A stretch of 64,000 bases of DNA from contig CM033123.1 of NCBI GenBank assembly GCA_019321725.1, positions 2,550,960-2,614,959 of the forward strand, in the 5' to 3' direction. This DNA comes from Paulownia fortunei. Taxonomy: Eukaryota; Streptophyta; Magnoliopsida; Lamiales; Paulowniaceae. The notes under the pieces were generated by a model that was not told where the DNA came from, ran no database searches, and saw nothing but the letters and a program-made list of their open reading frames with translations. This document shows positions 24,401-37,371 of the stretch, piece after piece (the first letter of the stretch is position 1; every line of letters starts with the position of its first letter). The translations under genes were made by a program, and so were the position numbers.

Positions 24401-26409
24401 AGACAGGACCATTGCCAAGAATAAAGTTAGTAAAGAGGAAGGTGCAAGGAAATTGGGTTTGGAGGTATCTCCATACTCCACCAAGCTAAAAAGTTATGAT
24501 ACTTTAATATTGGGTTCCAAAAGAGTCTTAATAATATATATGCAACTTAGTCAATGCCAAAATTTATTAAAGCATGACAAAGAAAGTTGGGTTGAGGAAT
24601 CAGACCACATAGTCATCTCTAGCCAATGTTTTTCCTCCTTAAGGACACTATTTTGTCTTTTCTATTTTTTTTAACTAAAAAATGAAGTCATTCATTAATG
24701 GCAATTTGGAACTCATCTCTGAGTACAAAATAATAGGACCACATCCTAAAATGAGGTTTAGGTTTGACATGTACATCCTAAAGCCTAGACGAAATATCTT
24801 CGTCTATATCATTTTATTTTATTTTTCATCCCCTCTCTTAAGGTTAGATTTTGGGATCGCTCATTTCATTTAAATTAAGATGCAAAATAATTGAAAAATC
24901 ATTCCCTAATAAAGTAATAATCTATTTTTGACATCTAAAAAAAAATATTTTGAATTTATATAAATACAAAGTAAACTTTTACACTGAACCATGTTTATTG
25001 TGTAAAGGCTCTAAGAAGCAGTTTCCACAAGTCTTGGGCCCAATATATGTTCAAAAAATGCCCCCATGATGATTAACATGTGTTTATTGGTATCACATCA
25101 ACTAGTGTACAATAAGTTTCAACTTGGACCGTAACCAATTATGAATTTTTGTAACAAAAATGTGGGAGAAAATCAATTTAGGACGTTATGGACCTAACCT
25201 AAGGTGATGTTGAAGTGTGAATAGTATATTTCTGAGGGATACTGCTACTGTTTGAACATACTTATTACACTCACAATTGGCCAAAAAAACAGAAAGCAAA
25301 ACAGAACTTGACTTCCCTTCCAAAGACACACACACACACACAAATTCTGTTGAAATTGAGGTTTGGTTGAACTCAAATTATTCAGAGACGAGTCACTTAA
25401 ACTTATTTTATCATCTATTACAAGACCAAAATCGAGTTTCTGAGATTCTAATAAACTCAGTTATGTATATATCGAGACAATGGAAGTGAATTGATAAAAA
25501 TAACGTTAGAAATCATCGTACCTGATTAGCAAAACCTACTCCACATCCAAGTAGAATCCTGCCAGTGATGAGCATAGCAAGGTCTTGGGCTGCAGCATTA
25601 AAAACAACTCCGACTATGAAGAATAAACCAGCAATTAACATAGTTAACCTCCTCCCAAGCCTTCTTGTTGTGTATGAAGCAAAGAAAGTTGCTGTTAAAC
25701 CAGCCAGATATAGTGATGATGTGAATAATTGTAGCCCCTGATTATCATATTTGCAGTAATTACTGTCTAATCCAGGATCCTGTGTCCTCCGGTACACCAC
25801 CGGGAAGAATTTTTTCAAGAAATCGTCCATTGATGTCACGCCACCTGTGTAGTTATAATTATAATAAATTAATGTAATCACAATGTTTTTCTGTGTAGTT
25901 AGAAATAAATTCAGAAAAGTAGTTGTAAAGTTTATGTATCAGCTTGTTAAAAAAAATATATATTAATATTAAAGGCTTTTGATCATATTAATGAACATAG
26001 CAAAAAGGGGTCCCTAATAATGAATAATGGGGATGAAAATAATTATGGTCTCAAAACCCATATCCTGATCCAGGACCTTTTTTCCATCAAAACTTAGGTA
26101 ATCCAAATTCTTTCCATGGATGATAATTTTGTACAACTTCAGATTAAGCCAAATTACTAAGGCCATCACATGAAAATTATATCCTAGTACTAGAGATAAA
26201 ATGCTACACAAATCTTCATGCCAATAGGCTGAATTTTGAGACATAAAAAGGTACATTGAAACAAACTAACCTGAAACACCAACATCATAGCCAAACATTA
26301 GACCTCCGGTGGCCGCCATGATACAAGAGATGATAACTATAGGGGTGATCTTCGCCTCAAACTCGGTGCCTCCGCCGCCCGATGAGGCCGCAAATCCGCC
26401 TCCGGCCAT
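21438..26409 (-). CDS. STP13: Sugar transport protein 13 (STP13), high-affinity hexose/H+ symporter
   Basis: Five exons (26271-26409, 25522-25844, 23529-23653, 22294-22585, 21438-22124) close in phase to 521 aa. The N-terminus (MAGGGFA..., [20 protein letters not shown]) and C-terminus (...[12 protein letters not shown]) are those of STP13. Visible: TM1 Asp42 (FGYDVGVS), lid [23 protein letters not shown], the sugar-binding [42 protein letters not shown] and PETKNVP. From family knowledge, STP13 retrieves apoplastic hexoses, is induced by pathogens, stress and ABA, and is phosphorylated at a Thr near the C-terminus; the matching Thr486 in EEMTERVWK is present. The GCGVGF glycine (146), altered in the wheat Lr67 resistance allele, is unchanged. 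Intron positions differ from the two neighbouring STPs: it has an intron at AK|IEGG and lacks the one after QMxxSQ, so it is not a recent duplicate of them. Confidence 0.94.
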
Positions 26410-26559
26410 GTCTCAAAGCTCTGTATATATGTGTATGTATGTCTATATCTATATATAACACTATGTAAGTATAAATTCTTGAAATTTAAGACAAGAAAGA
26501 ACAAGGAGTCCCTAGAGTGATGAAACTATAAGAATACAATAAGGTAGAAATGATGAGGT

Positions 26560-26650
26560 TTTTATAGACAAATGAAAAATCAAGAAATGGATGGGATGTG
26601 GGGACTATGAGTGGGCACCCCCACAATACCACAGGCATCTTTACACGTGC
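26560..26650 (-). promoter_or_regulatory. STP13 core promoter: TATA box and ABRE/G-box
   Basis: On the minus strand GTCTATAAAAACC (TATA at 26560-26566) lies about 155 nt before the ATG. A CACGTG core (26644-26649, in context GGCACGTGTAA) sits about 80 bp further upstream, the usual place for an ABA-response or bZIP site. A TTGACT W-box core lies further upstream near 26710. This agrees with the known ABA and defence induction of STP13; function here is inferred. Confidence 0.55.
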
Positions 26651-29351
26651 CACATAATTGAATGGATTTTTTTTTTCTTCTTCTTCCTTAGCTGACGGCT
26701 ATATGTGCAGTCAACCCACGTCTCTGTATCTCTCTCACACGGATAATAAAGAAATTCATGTTCTTTTATGGTAATTATTTAATTGCACATAGAATCTTGG
26801 GGAACTTTTGGATATATGACTTTTAGTGCAGATTTTGGTTATGTGAAATTATTAATGATAACGATTTGATAAGTACTTACTATTTTTTTTTATATGGTTA
26901 TTTTGGAAGAAAATTCAGAAACAATCAGCTCTTTATCTTATCCTATCCTTACCTAATTGTAGCTGGTGGGCTGTGTAGATGCCAAATTTAATTTAATTAG
27001 TCAAATTATCTAAAAGAGGTCTGACTAAGTTAAAATTATCCGAACAATTGTATTTATCATATAATTAATATATAAAAATCATTAATCATGATAAATATAA
27101 TTATATTTATTATGTGATTTGTGGCATTTAATCAAATTTTTCAAATTAAGAACAGATACTACGAATTGCATTGAATTGATGCATTTTTTGACATTCAATT
27201 CTACCTACTCTCATGTCACACAGAGAAACTTTATTTATAGATAACAACTGGTGACAGACTAAAAATATGATTATATGAATTCAACAATAATGAAATCTTG
27301 TGACAGAGTTCAAAAATATTAATTAATTGATTGGTCAAATTTTTACCTTTTTTAAATTCTGGATGTTGATTTTTGTTACCTACGACAAAGCTTCTTGTGA
27401 CGTGTGTTTGCTTTTTTGTTAGGATATGGTAGAATCATGTACATGTGTGGACATGTGATCAACATAATATACCTAGTAAAAAAATTTATTTATAAGGATT
27501 TATTTAATATATATGCGCATCAAATTTCAACAATTTTGTTTATGATTTCATTCTTTAAGATATTAAAATCATGACAACAAGTCATACTTGATACGAAGTT
27601 GATATCTAACGAGTTATAGTTTATATTTAAAATGTTATCGTTATTCTATCAAAACATTTCCACTTGTCCTTACACTAATTAAAATCAAACAACAACAAAA
27701 TAAGTGGCTTGATCCTAATTATTATGATCTATTAACAACAAAATAAGTGAAGAATAGATTCATAAAACACCAAAAAATTTAGATTTAATCGACAATCCTT
27801 ACAAAAATGACAAAGAAATTTAGCAACTTTTCCATTAATTATCATTCTTAGCTTATCCATTCTCCAAAAATTAGAGAGACATTTTAACTTTTAAGGTCCA
27901 AAAAATAAACTTTATCCATATAATTTTTTTTCTTTCTATCTTCTTAATATCGAGGCGTTGCAAATCACAATAAATTATTGCCTTCTTACATAATATTATT
28001 TGTTAATAACCAAAGTTATAATTCAGATAAAAAAAGCATTTAAAAATAGACTGATATTCTTGAAAATAAAATTAAAAAGACATCCAACAACGTTGTCATT
28101 TTCCAATCATAAGCATTTGTGACTTGAGTACCACTAATATTTGTATGACAGTTATAATCAGTTAACCATCAGACACCTTTTGATACCTAATGAATACCAT
28201 TCCAATTCTTGTTGTCTCCGTAACAAACAGAATAATAATCATAGCTAAGCGTTGTCTTAGACAGATACCTAATTCTTATGTTCTTCTCTTCTTCTTTTTT
28301 TTTTTCTTTTTTTGTTTTTTGTCTGAATTAAATGCAATATCATATTCTTGTGATTTTTATGACGTCACACTTTGTTCATAAATAAATAAATTTTGAAAAT
28401 AAGTATTGTTTTGTAGCATGCATGATGTTTTAGAGAAATTTAATTAGCTAGGAGTTGCTGTCAATTTAATTGCCCATAGGGGTAGCATATAGTCAAAAAT
28501 ATTCAAATTTGACTATTATTCGCAAAAAGGAGATCCATTTTTTCTTAGTGGTAGTTGCAACTGAATTTGAAAAAATAGGAGGAAAAGTATCCCAGAGTTA
28601 GTGCATTAATTTTTTTAAAAAAATAAAATTAATTGATTTTATTTCCTCATTTGTTCTCCATAGCAAATGGAGATCAAAGAGATAGGAACAGAAACAAAGA
28701 GAAGAGAAGCGAGAACCATTTAATTAGAGGAATCGATCATATTTTTTAAGAATTAAAATTTTAAATTAAAATACTATGTATAAATGGTACGGTACAAACA
28801 GCTCAAATAATAAATTTTAAATAATTTTTAAAAAATTAAATATTAATCACAATCAAACAAAAAGAAAGAATACTTTCATCTCTAAATTTCACTCATAACC
28901 CTCAAAATATCTGCTACTAATAATTGCCTTAAAAATTATATTGATTGCCATTGAAAACAAATATTAGTCGATTGGGAGGATTCAATAGCTTCATTTTTTT
29001 TATTATTTGTTTGTCATGGACTTTAGTTATGGGATATGGAAAATCTAATGATATCGTGATTATCTTTATTATATAAGATAATTATAAGATTGTCTGAAAA
29101 TAAAAAAAATAAAAACAATTTGTCCAGTCGTGATTGGCTTTAACTATTTAAATATGGTAAGTCGAATATTGTACGGTCAAAAACTGCCGCCATGGTATCT
29201 GGTTGGTCTAACAAGGAAGAAGAGAGAACGATTCTTTTTCCATGTCCTTCGCCCTTTTTTTTAATTTACTTTAAAACAATGGCCTTTTTAGCTGGGTTGA
29301 GGCCTTCACCAGTTTCAGCTGCGTTTAATCTTTCTTTTTTTTTTTTTTTCA

Positions 29352-29570
29352 GATAGGGATGGAATCAGAATTTTTAACTTCCAAAAGTGATATAAATTAA
29401 TTTTTTTTTCCTTAAAAAAGACGAGTAAAAAGATATTCTTCACTAATATAAAGAGTAATTTTATTATTTTTAAAGGGGTAAAGTATCAAATTTTAAAAAA
29501 TTTATATATATAATTTATATGTATATAGACTTGGGCGACTGTCCTAATAGTCCCTCACTCCAACTATGCT
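29352..29570. mobile_element. Short decayed hAT-like element (candidate)
   Basis: The edges GGATGGAATCAGAATTTTT and (right) GTCCCTCACTCCAACTATGC resemble the edges of the 20172-20931 candidate. The interior is AT-rich and non-coding. Confidence 0.28.
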
Positions 29571-31685
29571 AGGAGATTAAGAATTGCATCTTTTAAAATA
29601 GCACGCCATCATTGAACGTGTGGAAATGAAGCTAAAATCATTTAAAATACAAGGGTTAGTTTGCATGAAAAATAACTAATTTCTTAGTGCCATTTTGATC
29701 CCTAAAGTAGCGTATCATGTCGCATCATTTCTACAATTTTTTATAAAATTGCAGAATAAAGCTATTTTTGGATTATGTATTTTAAATTTTGGCAAGGAGA
29801 AAGAAGAGATAAAAAAAAGGATCAAAGTATAAAGTATAAAATACAATCATTTGTAAATAAAAATAAATAAATATTTTTTTCAATAAAATTCAAAAATCAA
29901 ACATAACGTTAAAGTGTTAGTGCTATCAAAAATTCATGGAATGTACATGAGATGGCTAACTTTTCTTTGTAAGAAATGATGAATGAGCCTTGCGACATAC
30001 ATGTGATGTAATTTTTTCCTCTATGATGATGGCTACACATTTGGTTGAGGGTCAGGCAAAAGATAAGAAGGGACGCTTTTTTTATTGACCTTATCTTTTT
30101 GTATTGGGTCCTAATTTCCTCCAATGAAAATATATTATAATAAATATTAGTTTTATAACCAACAATTTACGATAAATAATGTCGTAAACAAATTAATATT
30201 CACGAGTTTTTAACTTAAAATTGAGTTTTGAAACTCAATCTTGACTAGTTTTTGAAGTGTGAAATTAATTTTGAATTACTATTATAGCCGTATATTTAAG
30301 GTAGGGGCACCAATTTTGACCAAGTTTATAAATCCAAAGCAGAAAATTTTAGGTGAGCATGTCAAAATGGGGTTGGATAAGATTATTAAAAGTCATAAAA
30401 TTCATGCGAGGATAATTTGGATTTCCCACGAGAAAGAATGTTGGCTTTTGGGATAAGTTTGTGCAAAAATCCATTGGCTAATGCGATTTCTCCTTTTTCA
30501 CTTTTCTAAAAGGAGAAACTAAAGATACGATATTGATAAACTTGATAACTTTTCATTTTAATAGGATGTGGTAATTGATAATGATTACTTGATCGTTTAA
30601 TATGTTAGTTTAAGTAAAAGAAAAAGATTATCTAAAAAAATTAATTATTTGGAAAATACTAACAATAATAGTTGTGATATTTTAATTTTTTTATTCGTGT
30701 TGGTTATATGCGATAAAGGAAAATAATTTAGGAAATTAAATATCATCTTCTTAAAGCACATAATTTATAATCAAATGGTTCCAATTTATCATATAAGATG
30801 ACTGATAATTAGAGGGAATTTGATCTTGAAGATCAATGTGTTAAATCACTCTCCAAACTACTTTCAAAGGGTGTAAATGGGTGGGTCACTTTTGACCCAT
30901 CACCCATTTAGGCCTATCCGTCAACTGCCAATTTAGAAGAGTGTTTTTCGATGGACTGCCAAGCTTCTCCAAAAAGCCTGTGATTGGATTTTAAAATTTA
31001 GTGAGATCAAAAAGGAAAATTAAAAGCATTAATTAAAAAAATTATATCATTTTAAGTAAAAAATAATAATTTTATTTATTTTTTTGAATTCAAAGATCCA
31101 AATTTACAGTGAAACAGAGAAAAAAATGAATAGACTTCAGAAATGGATATGTTCATATTCGTTTGTGTTGGGCTTCCATACTCCGCATATGGCCTCTTGG
31201 GGTTTTCTTTCATTGTCAAATGGGCAAACTATACAACAAAGGAGCTTTTGTATATGGCGACTAGCCCTATGCTTAGTCAGGCCCAATAGTGCTAGTCTTC
31301 AAAGAAGGGCAAAATACGATGAGGACTTTAACTTGGGTAGGACAACAATGAGTCGAATCTAAATCAAACTGTAACGCTCGTATGTATATCCGAATCTGAC
31401 CTAAGATTGAAATTTAGGTATTTAGGAACCGAAAAATAGAATCCAAGATATTCATGATAATAAAATTTAATTGTTTTTAAATGCTATGCGTCACCTAAAA
31501 ACTAGTGCAAGCAATATAAAATTTGCAAAGAAATATATATCTTAAACAAAAGAGCACTTATTGCGTGAGCTAACATTGGAGTTTCCAAAGGAACATCTTC
31601 AAACCTAAACTTGTTTTCTAACTGTGGGCTTGTATTATTTAGCTTAATTAATTAATAAACCATCGATTTTATTTTATTTGCTTTT

Positions 31686-31772
31686 ATGGGCTGATGACAC
31701 CAATCATGATAAATAAGCCCATTATTACAAGAAGCCTAGAGTTCTCTTTCGATACACACTAAAGAAACCCTA
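31686..31772 (+). promoter_or_regulatory. Orphan promoter-like cluster: TGGGCT sites and telo-box
   Basis: ATGGGCT (31686-31692), its inverse AAGCCCA (31715-31721) and a telo-box AAACCCTA (31765-31772) lie within 90 bp. This pairing marks promoters of ribosomal protein and other growth genes. The ATG that follows (from about 31786) opens only a 17-codon frame, so no gene is apparent. Confidence 0.3.
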
Positions 31773-32982
31773 TCTCACCAAAATCCATGTCCACCTGGCC
31801 AAATAAAAAAAAATTCCCAAAAAAACCCACAAATATTTGATTGGTGTTTTGTCCACACCACATAAGCTTGGGATCTGATGACCTAAAATACAAAATAATA
31901 ATGTTTTTATCCCCACACAATTTTTTTTTAATAATATATGCTACAGCAAGCCAGATTGTCTTGTTCCACTATCAAAATAATGTATTTAATTCTAATTTTA
32001 TTAATTAATTAAGGTCAAAACGATACAGATTTCAACATAATCTATAAAATAAGCATATAGTACAAGAGTATTGAATTGTACTATAAGGTTTTTTTTTTTT
32101 TTTTTTATTCAAGTAAAGTATCAATTTGTGCATTCCCCCAAATGAAAGTGGAGATGGGGCCTCGTCTAGTGTAGTCTAGTGCCAATTTTTTTCCTAGATA
32201 AGATCACAATATTACAAGTAGTAGTAAAAAAATTGGCAATTAAATTAATGCAACTTAACATGTTATAAAAAAAATAAAGTTTGGTGTAAAAGTCACTGTA
32301 TCACATTACACGCTTGTCGCACTTCCTGGACTTTTTATATACTATTATATACTTTACAATGTGTGAGTGTGTGTGTGGGAAAGAAAAAGAAGAATATATA
32401 AAAGTAAATAATTAAATTGTTCAATCTCGATATAACAAAAAGAAGAGCTAAAGACATGTTATTCTTTTCACTTTGGCTTTCTTAGTTTTTTAATTTTATT
32501 TTTTTGAGTGTGTAAGAAAATAAATATTATTATTTTCTTTTTAAATTTATATTCAATTGGTGTTGATATATTTCAAAAATATAGTAAGGATACTGGTAAT
32601 TTTAAGATCCTACAATTTTAATATATCAATATTACCAAAAAGAAAATTATAATGAATTAGTTAATATATTAGATGGATTGATCTTTACTATCGAGTGGCC
32701 AATTTCTTTGATGGGCTTGTTGCCATTCACAATCAACCACCATCCACCAAGGTGAATATAATCTCATTCAAGATTAAGCAACAAAATTTTTAAATAATTG
32801 AAAATGACCCTTTTGGCTATTGAGGCAAACAAAGATTGAAATAAATTAATGCAGATAACGAAAGTGATTATATAAATTAAATAAAATAATATAAAGTCTA
32901 ATACCCACATAAACTTGCTTGCCAGCCATGTACACAGCTACATGCAAAAAAGGGAGCATCAGCTCTTGTTCTCTAGATTGTT

Positions 32983-33001
32983 CCCCCCCCCCCCCCCCCC
33001 C
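32983..33001. repeat. Poly-C run (19 bases)
   Basis: An uninterrupted run of 19 C in AT-rich DNA. Long C runs are rare in plant genomes and are error-prone to assemble. Confidence 0.85.
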
Positions 33002-33353
33002 TCCACCAATAAAAAAATAATAATAATTATGACCATATTATATTACCCCAATCAATTAATTAATGCATCACTTTCAAGATTTATTTTTTAATTAGCTAAA
33101 GCAAAAGATAAGCAAAGAACTCCACATGAGCGTTTAATATTCCAAGATGGCATATTCTTCAATATTCAAATCTACTGCATCATTGTTAATAAATAAACCA
33201 ATTTAAAATTTCTTTTCTTTTCTTTTTTAAAAAAAAAAGAAAGAAAAATTGCGGATGTATTGTTGTTTTCAACTTCCTTTTGTCTTAAGAAAAAAAGTTA
33301 ATTTCGATTTTAATGCAGACACACGGTTAGGGGGTCAGACACGTAGGAGGAGA

Positions 33354-33382
33354 TGACGTCATTGAGTGGGTGGACACGTGGC
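33354..33382. promoter_or_regulatory. bZIP motif cluster: palindromic C-box and ABRE
   Basis: A perfect palindromic TGACGTCA (33354-33361) is followed 12 bp later by ACACGTGGC (33374-33382), a textbook ABRE/G-box. No gene starts within several kilobases on either strand. It may be a distal element or the leftover promoter of a lost gene. Confidence 0.4.
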
Positions 33383-34362
33383 GGAGCCTAAGGAGACTTT
33401 GAAATGATAAAAAAAAAAACTCACAAGCGACAAAAGCAAAAGCAGTGGTGGGTCAACCATTTCGAGTGTGGGTCCTACATGGTCCGACGTGGTCGCAACA
33501 GTCTCATAAATAATGGTATTTTTTTAAGGGGTATAGTTAAAGTGACAATACTGTGATTTGCATAGGGTGTTTGAATCCAACCACTCAAGTCTCAAAGTTG
33601 TCAATGCGCACATTTAAAATTACCTAAAACTTTAAAATTTAGCATTGTAGTCATTAGATATGGTCGTAGGTCCCTCCATGGGTTTTAATGATTTGGTCCG
33701 AAGCTATAGGTATACTATTGTGAGACTTTTGACATAGAATACAACTTTCAATATATAATTTGAAATTTGTGATTTAATTTCTATATATTTTTGAGCCATT
33801 TTAATTATATTTATTTTATCAATTAACATATTTGATTGTTTCACAAATTGACACGTATAAATGTGTATTTCTAAAATTTTATTGTATATAATATAAAATT
33901 AATAAAAATTACAGTATTGATAAAATATCTATGTCAATATCTTGAAATTGCAAAAATCATATAAGTCTCTTAAGAAAATTAATAAATATATATATATATA
34001 TGTGTGTGTATATAATTAGACGAAATTCTAGATAAATATTGATACTTGATAAAAATACTATCTCATGCATTTTAATACATATTTCTAAAATAAAAATCTT
34101 TAATAGCTAAAATCCGACATAAGTTTGGCTTCTTCAAAAACTCAATATGCTCATATTCCATGATTAACAAGTCAAAGTTTAGGCATAAAATTAATGATGT
34201 CTTTGAAACTTGAACTTTCAAATTGGTGTTAGTTATAAAATTCATTGTTAAAATTATAATCTATAGACTAATCCAACTTAATTAAACTATAATTAAGGGT
34301 ACACGCTCTTACATGATTCGTGAAAAACCCCAAATAATTAATACTAGGATAATCGTCCTTGC

Positions 34363-34616
34363 CACGTGAGCGCTTAAACTGTCTGTCATGTTATTTGGTG
34401 GGTGATGTTATCATTGCCTTCGGTAAGAAAGAAGATATTTGGGTTGGGGATGAGTGGTGATTGGAGAGGAAGAAGAAAAGTGGTTGATGGGCAGTAGCCA
34501 ATAACAGGATCCAAAATGCTCTCAAGGGGATAAAAAAGCAAAAGTAAAATAAGATCTTTATACGTGTCGGGATTTGAAGTGGCCACGTAGGAAAGCGACC
34601 TTGCCACGTAGGATAA
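34363..34616. promoter_or_regulatory. Group of ACGT-core motifs
   Basis: CACGTG at 34363-34368 (context GCCACGTGAG), ACGTGTCGG near 34562, and two CCACGTAGG near 34583 and 34604. The spacing and shared GCCACGT context suggest regulatory DNA. No adjacent gene is recognised. Confidence 0.3.
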
Positions 34617-34687
34617 CATGCTTTTTTGGTGCAATAAATGTGAAACCAGCAACATTATTATGGGCCCCAAACTAGGCAAAGGAATCA

Positions 34688-34718
<31 letters not shown>

Positions 34719-35795
34719 AAAGAAAAAAGAAAAAAAGTGGATTTCTATTTTCTTGTTACTTTCTTCTTTTACTTTCTAAGGTAAATCCTACATAAATTTG
34801 CTCATGAAAAATAATATTCCATCTGTCTTGTTTTTGTGGGACAGGTTTGACTCAAGATGGAATTCTAAATAAAAGTTGAGAAAATGTAAATTTGTATATT
34901 ATAATATTATTATTTTTAAAAATAGTGATTGAAAATTAATTTAATTATATTATTATTTTAAAGTGGCCAATCTAAAGTTTGGAAATGAAAAGTAGGTCTT
35001 TCTTGCTACATGAGTTTTTTAATGGGAAAAAATGAGTTAAACACATAGTGAGAAATTATAATTAATTTTAAATATTTTTAATACTTATTTTGAGTTATTA
35101 TATTCATTATTATTGTGAATTTTAAATTCATATTATATTAAAATTTTAGCTTAAAATTCATTTATCAAATATATAATCCTTTCGTCTAAAAAGACAATCT
35201 CATTGGAAATTACAAATCCAATAAATTGAAGAAATGCTCTTCTTTTGGTGCCAACAGAAGCAATATCATATTTTAAATTTTTGATTTAGATATTGACAAT
35301 AGAGGTATAATGATATAGTTATTAGATTCATTACGTAACAAATAATTTTATGATCATTTTAGGACAATAATATTTAAGTTAAACATGACATGCATAAAAT
35401 ATGCTACATCATCATTCGTACTTAATATCATCGTTTTATTTAACAACTAACGATATAATTTAATTGTTTGTTATTTGCTAACATGAGAAAGACAAAATTA
35501 CCGTTGCATACGATATAAATATTGGAAATACTATTACATCTCTTTACCATTCTATGTTGAAATCATTCTTTAAAATAGATCACAATAGAACAAAGTTAAC
35601 TACTTATATTTGCTTGACATATGAAATGTATTTACAATCTTCAATTATATATCTGTATACAACTTGGCAATGGATGTCCATATTCCAACCAAAAAATAAA
35701 ATAAATGAGGTTAAATATATCGATGTCTAATGATGTCTGGAACTAATAACAACTAAAAAAAGAAAAAATTCACAAGAGATTTACGGAGGAAGCAC

Positions 35796-35930
35796 AGGTT
35801 TAAGAGAACTTGCGGTGCTTTTTCGGGGTTTCTACCCTACAGGTTTAAGAGAACTTGCGGTGCTTTTTCGGGGTTTCTACCCTACAGGTTTAAGAGAACT
35901 TGCGGTGCTTTTTCGGGGTTTCTACCCTAC
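35796..35930. repeat. Perfect tandem triplication of a 45-bp unit
   Basis: Three identical copies (35796-35840, 35841-35885, 35886-35930) start AGGTTTAAGAGAACTTGCGG and end GGGTTTCTACCCTAC. There is no mismatch among the copies, and the unit is GC-richer than its surroundings. The length is a multiple of three and one frame stays open through all copies, but there is no start codon or gene context. It looks like a recent slippage or replication event, or a triplicated scrap of a transposon. Confidence 0.95.
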
Positions 35931-37080
35931 GACCTGAAGGGGTTGGTGAGTTTGGTGAAAATGTTGATCGTAATTCAAAAATTTTATTTTAATCATATAT
36001 AAATTATGATCATATTTGATTTATTAAATAAAAATATCATCATCTCTCAAAATTAGTTCGTGAATAAAATTTAAATTATAAAAAAATAAAATAAATGATA
36101 TCATTTTTGTATGATCAATAGATAGTCTCATTACTGTTGTCTTCTAAATTGAAGGGAGACATATGAAAGTGGTAATATCCTCAAGGTGAGTGCTACACTC
36201 TTAAATGCACCAAGATGAGCGTGGCTACACGCACTACAGCCAGAGGTCCATTTGTTAAAAGTGAACTTTTTATAATCATAAAAATATTGATTTAATTCTC
36301 AATGAGTCTGGACTTTGTTTTTGGAGTAATTACAATAATACGTACATGATTGTTTCAAAACTTAAATTTTTATATAATTTAATATATCAAACTGAAAATC
36401 ACATTTTCTCAAAGTAAGCCATACTTCTACTAATTTTGTGAAATTAAACGTTTGTCACATAATAATTTAATCAACTGCAAAAATGAATTCCACTGTGATG
36501 CAATTGAAGGGAACGGGCTGCCGTTTCCATTGTTATTTGTTTTTTCTCCAAAATAGATTTTTTTGGTTAAAGAGATATTTTTTTATTTTTATTTTTCAAA
36601 TTTCTTCATTATTGTTTCCCAATTTTAGATATGAGATTGGTTTTTGAAATGCGAGTGCGATGTTGACTAGGTGCAAGCAAGCGGTGGAGCATGTAGGATC
36701 GTAGCTTAGTGGGACCCATTGGTACCCATTATTCGACAATTAAAAAATATACCACATGAATACAAAATAGATAGACACTTTAAAGTAATATGATAATCAT
36801 CATTTGGCAGTTTCTAATAGATATATTCTATCTTTATTTTATTATATTTTGTATTATATATCATATATATATATATTGTAATTAATTATAAATGTATATT
36901 TAAAAAAAAAAATTATATACATACTATAGGTACTATTTTATATACATATTATATGTACTATATAATATAAAAGTTACAAAATTCAAATTAATTTAAAATT
37001 GAGGTTCCACCGCAACAACGTCACAATTAAACATAAAAGTGAAAAAAAATTATATAAATAAAAACTTCTACGAAAAAAGA

Positions 37081-37371
37081 CAACTCCGGGACCCACACAC
37101 ATCTCGGAAGTTCCGTGACCGTGACTCCAGCTTATTTCCACTCTACTCGCTCCTCCACCGTGCGATCACTCAAAACTCAACGGTCCAGATCCGTCCCATT
37201 TCTCCATGCCCCCACCAAACCTGTCTGCATCCGGCTGCCAGCTAGGACTTTTTTTAATTCCAAACCCTCCACGTCGCCGCTCCATCATACGGGTGACATT
37301 TCTCACATCCACCCGCCAACCAAATCTTAGCCGTTCAAAGTGAGCCCCACGGTGCCTATTCTTCAGTAAAA
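37081..37371. other. GC-richer island without a gene
   Basis: About 290 bp with many CCCAC, CGTC and AACGG words in otherwise AT-rich DNA. Short frames are open on the plus strand, but codon pattern and residues match nothing known. It may be upstream regulatory DNA of TIC (start 1.7 kb downstream) or an old promoter. Confidence 0.35.

Noticed and set aside
28905..33930. Evening-element-like AAAATATCT words
   Set aside because: They are expected by chance in such AT-rich DNA and are not close to the TIC start.
37039..37330. Two overlapping plus-strand frames of about 70 codons
   Set aside because: No recognisable domain, start context or splice structure; the region is described as a GC-richer island instead.
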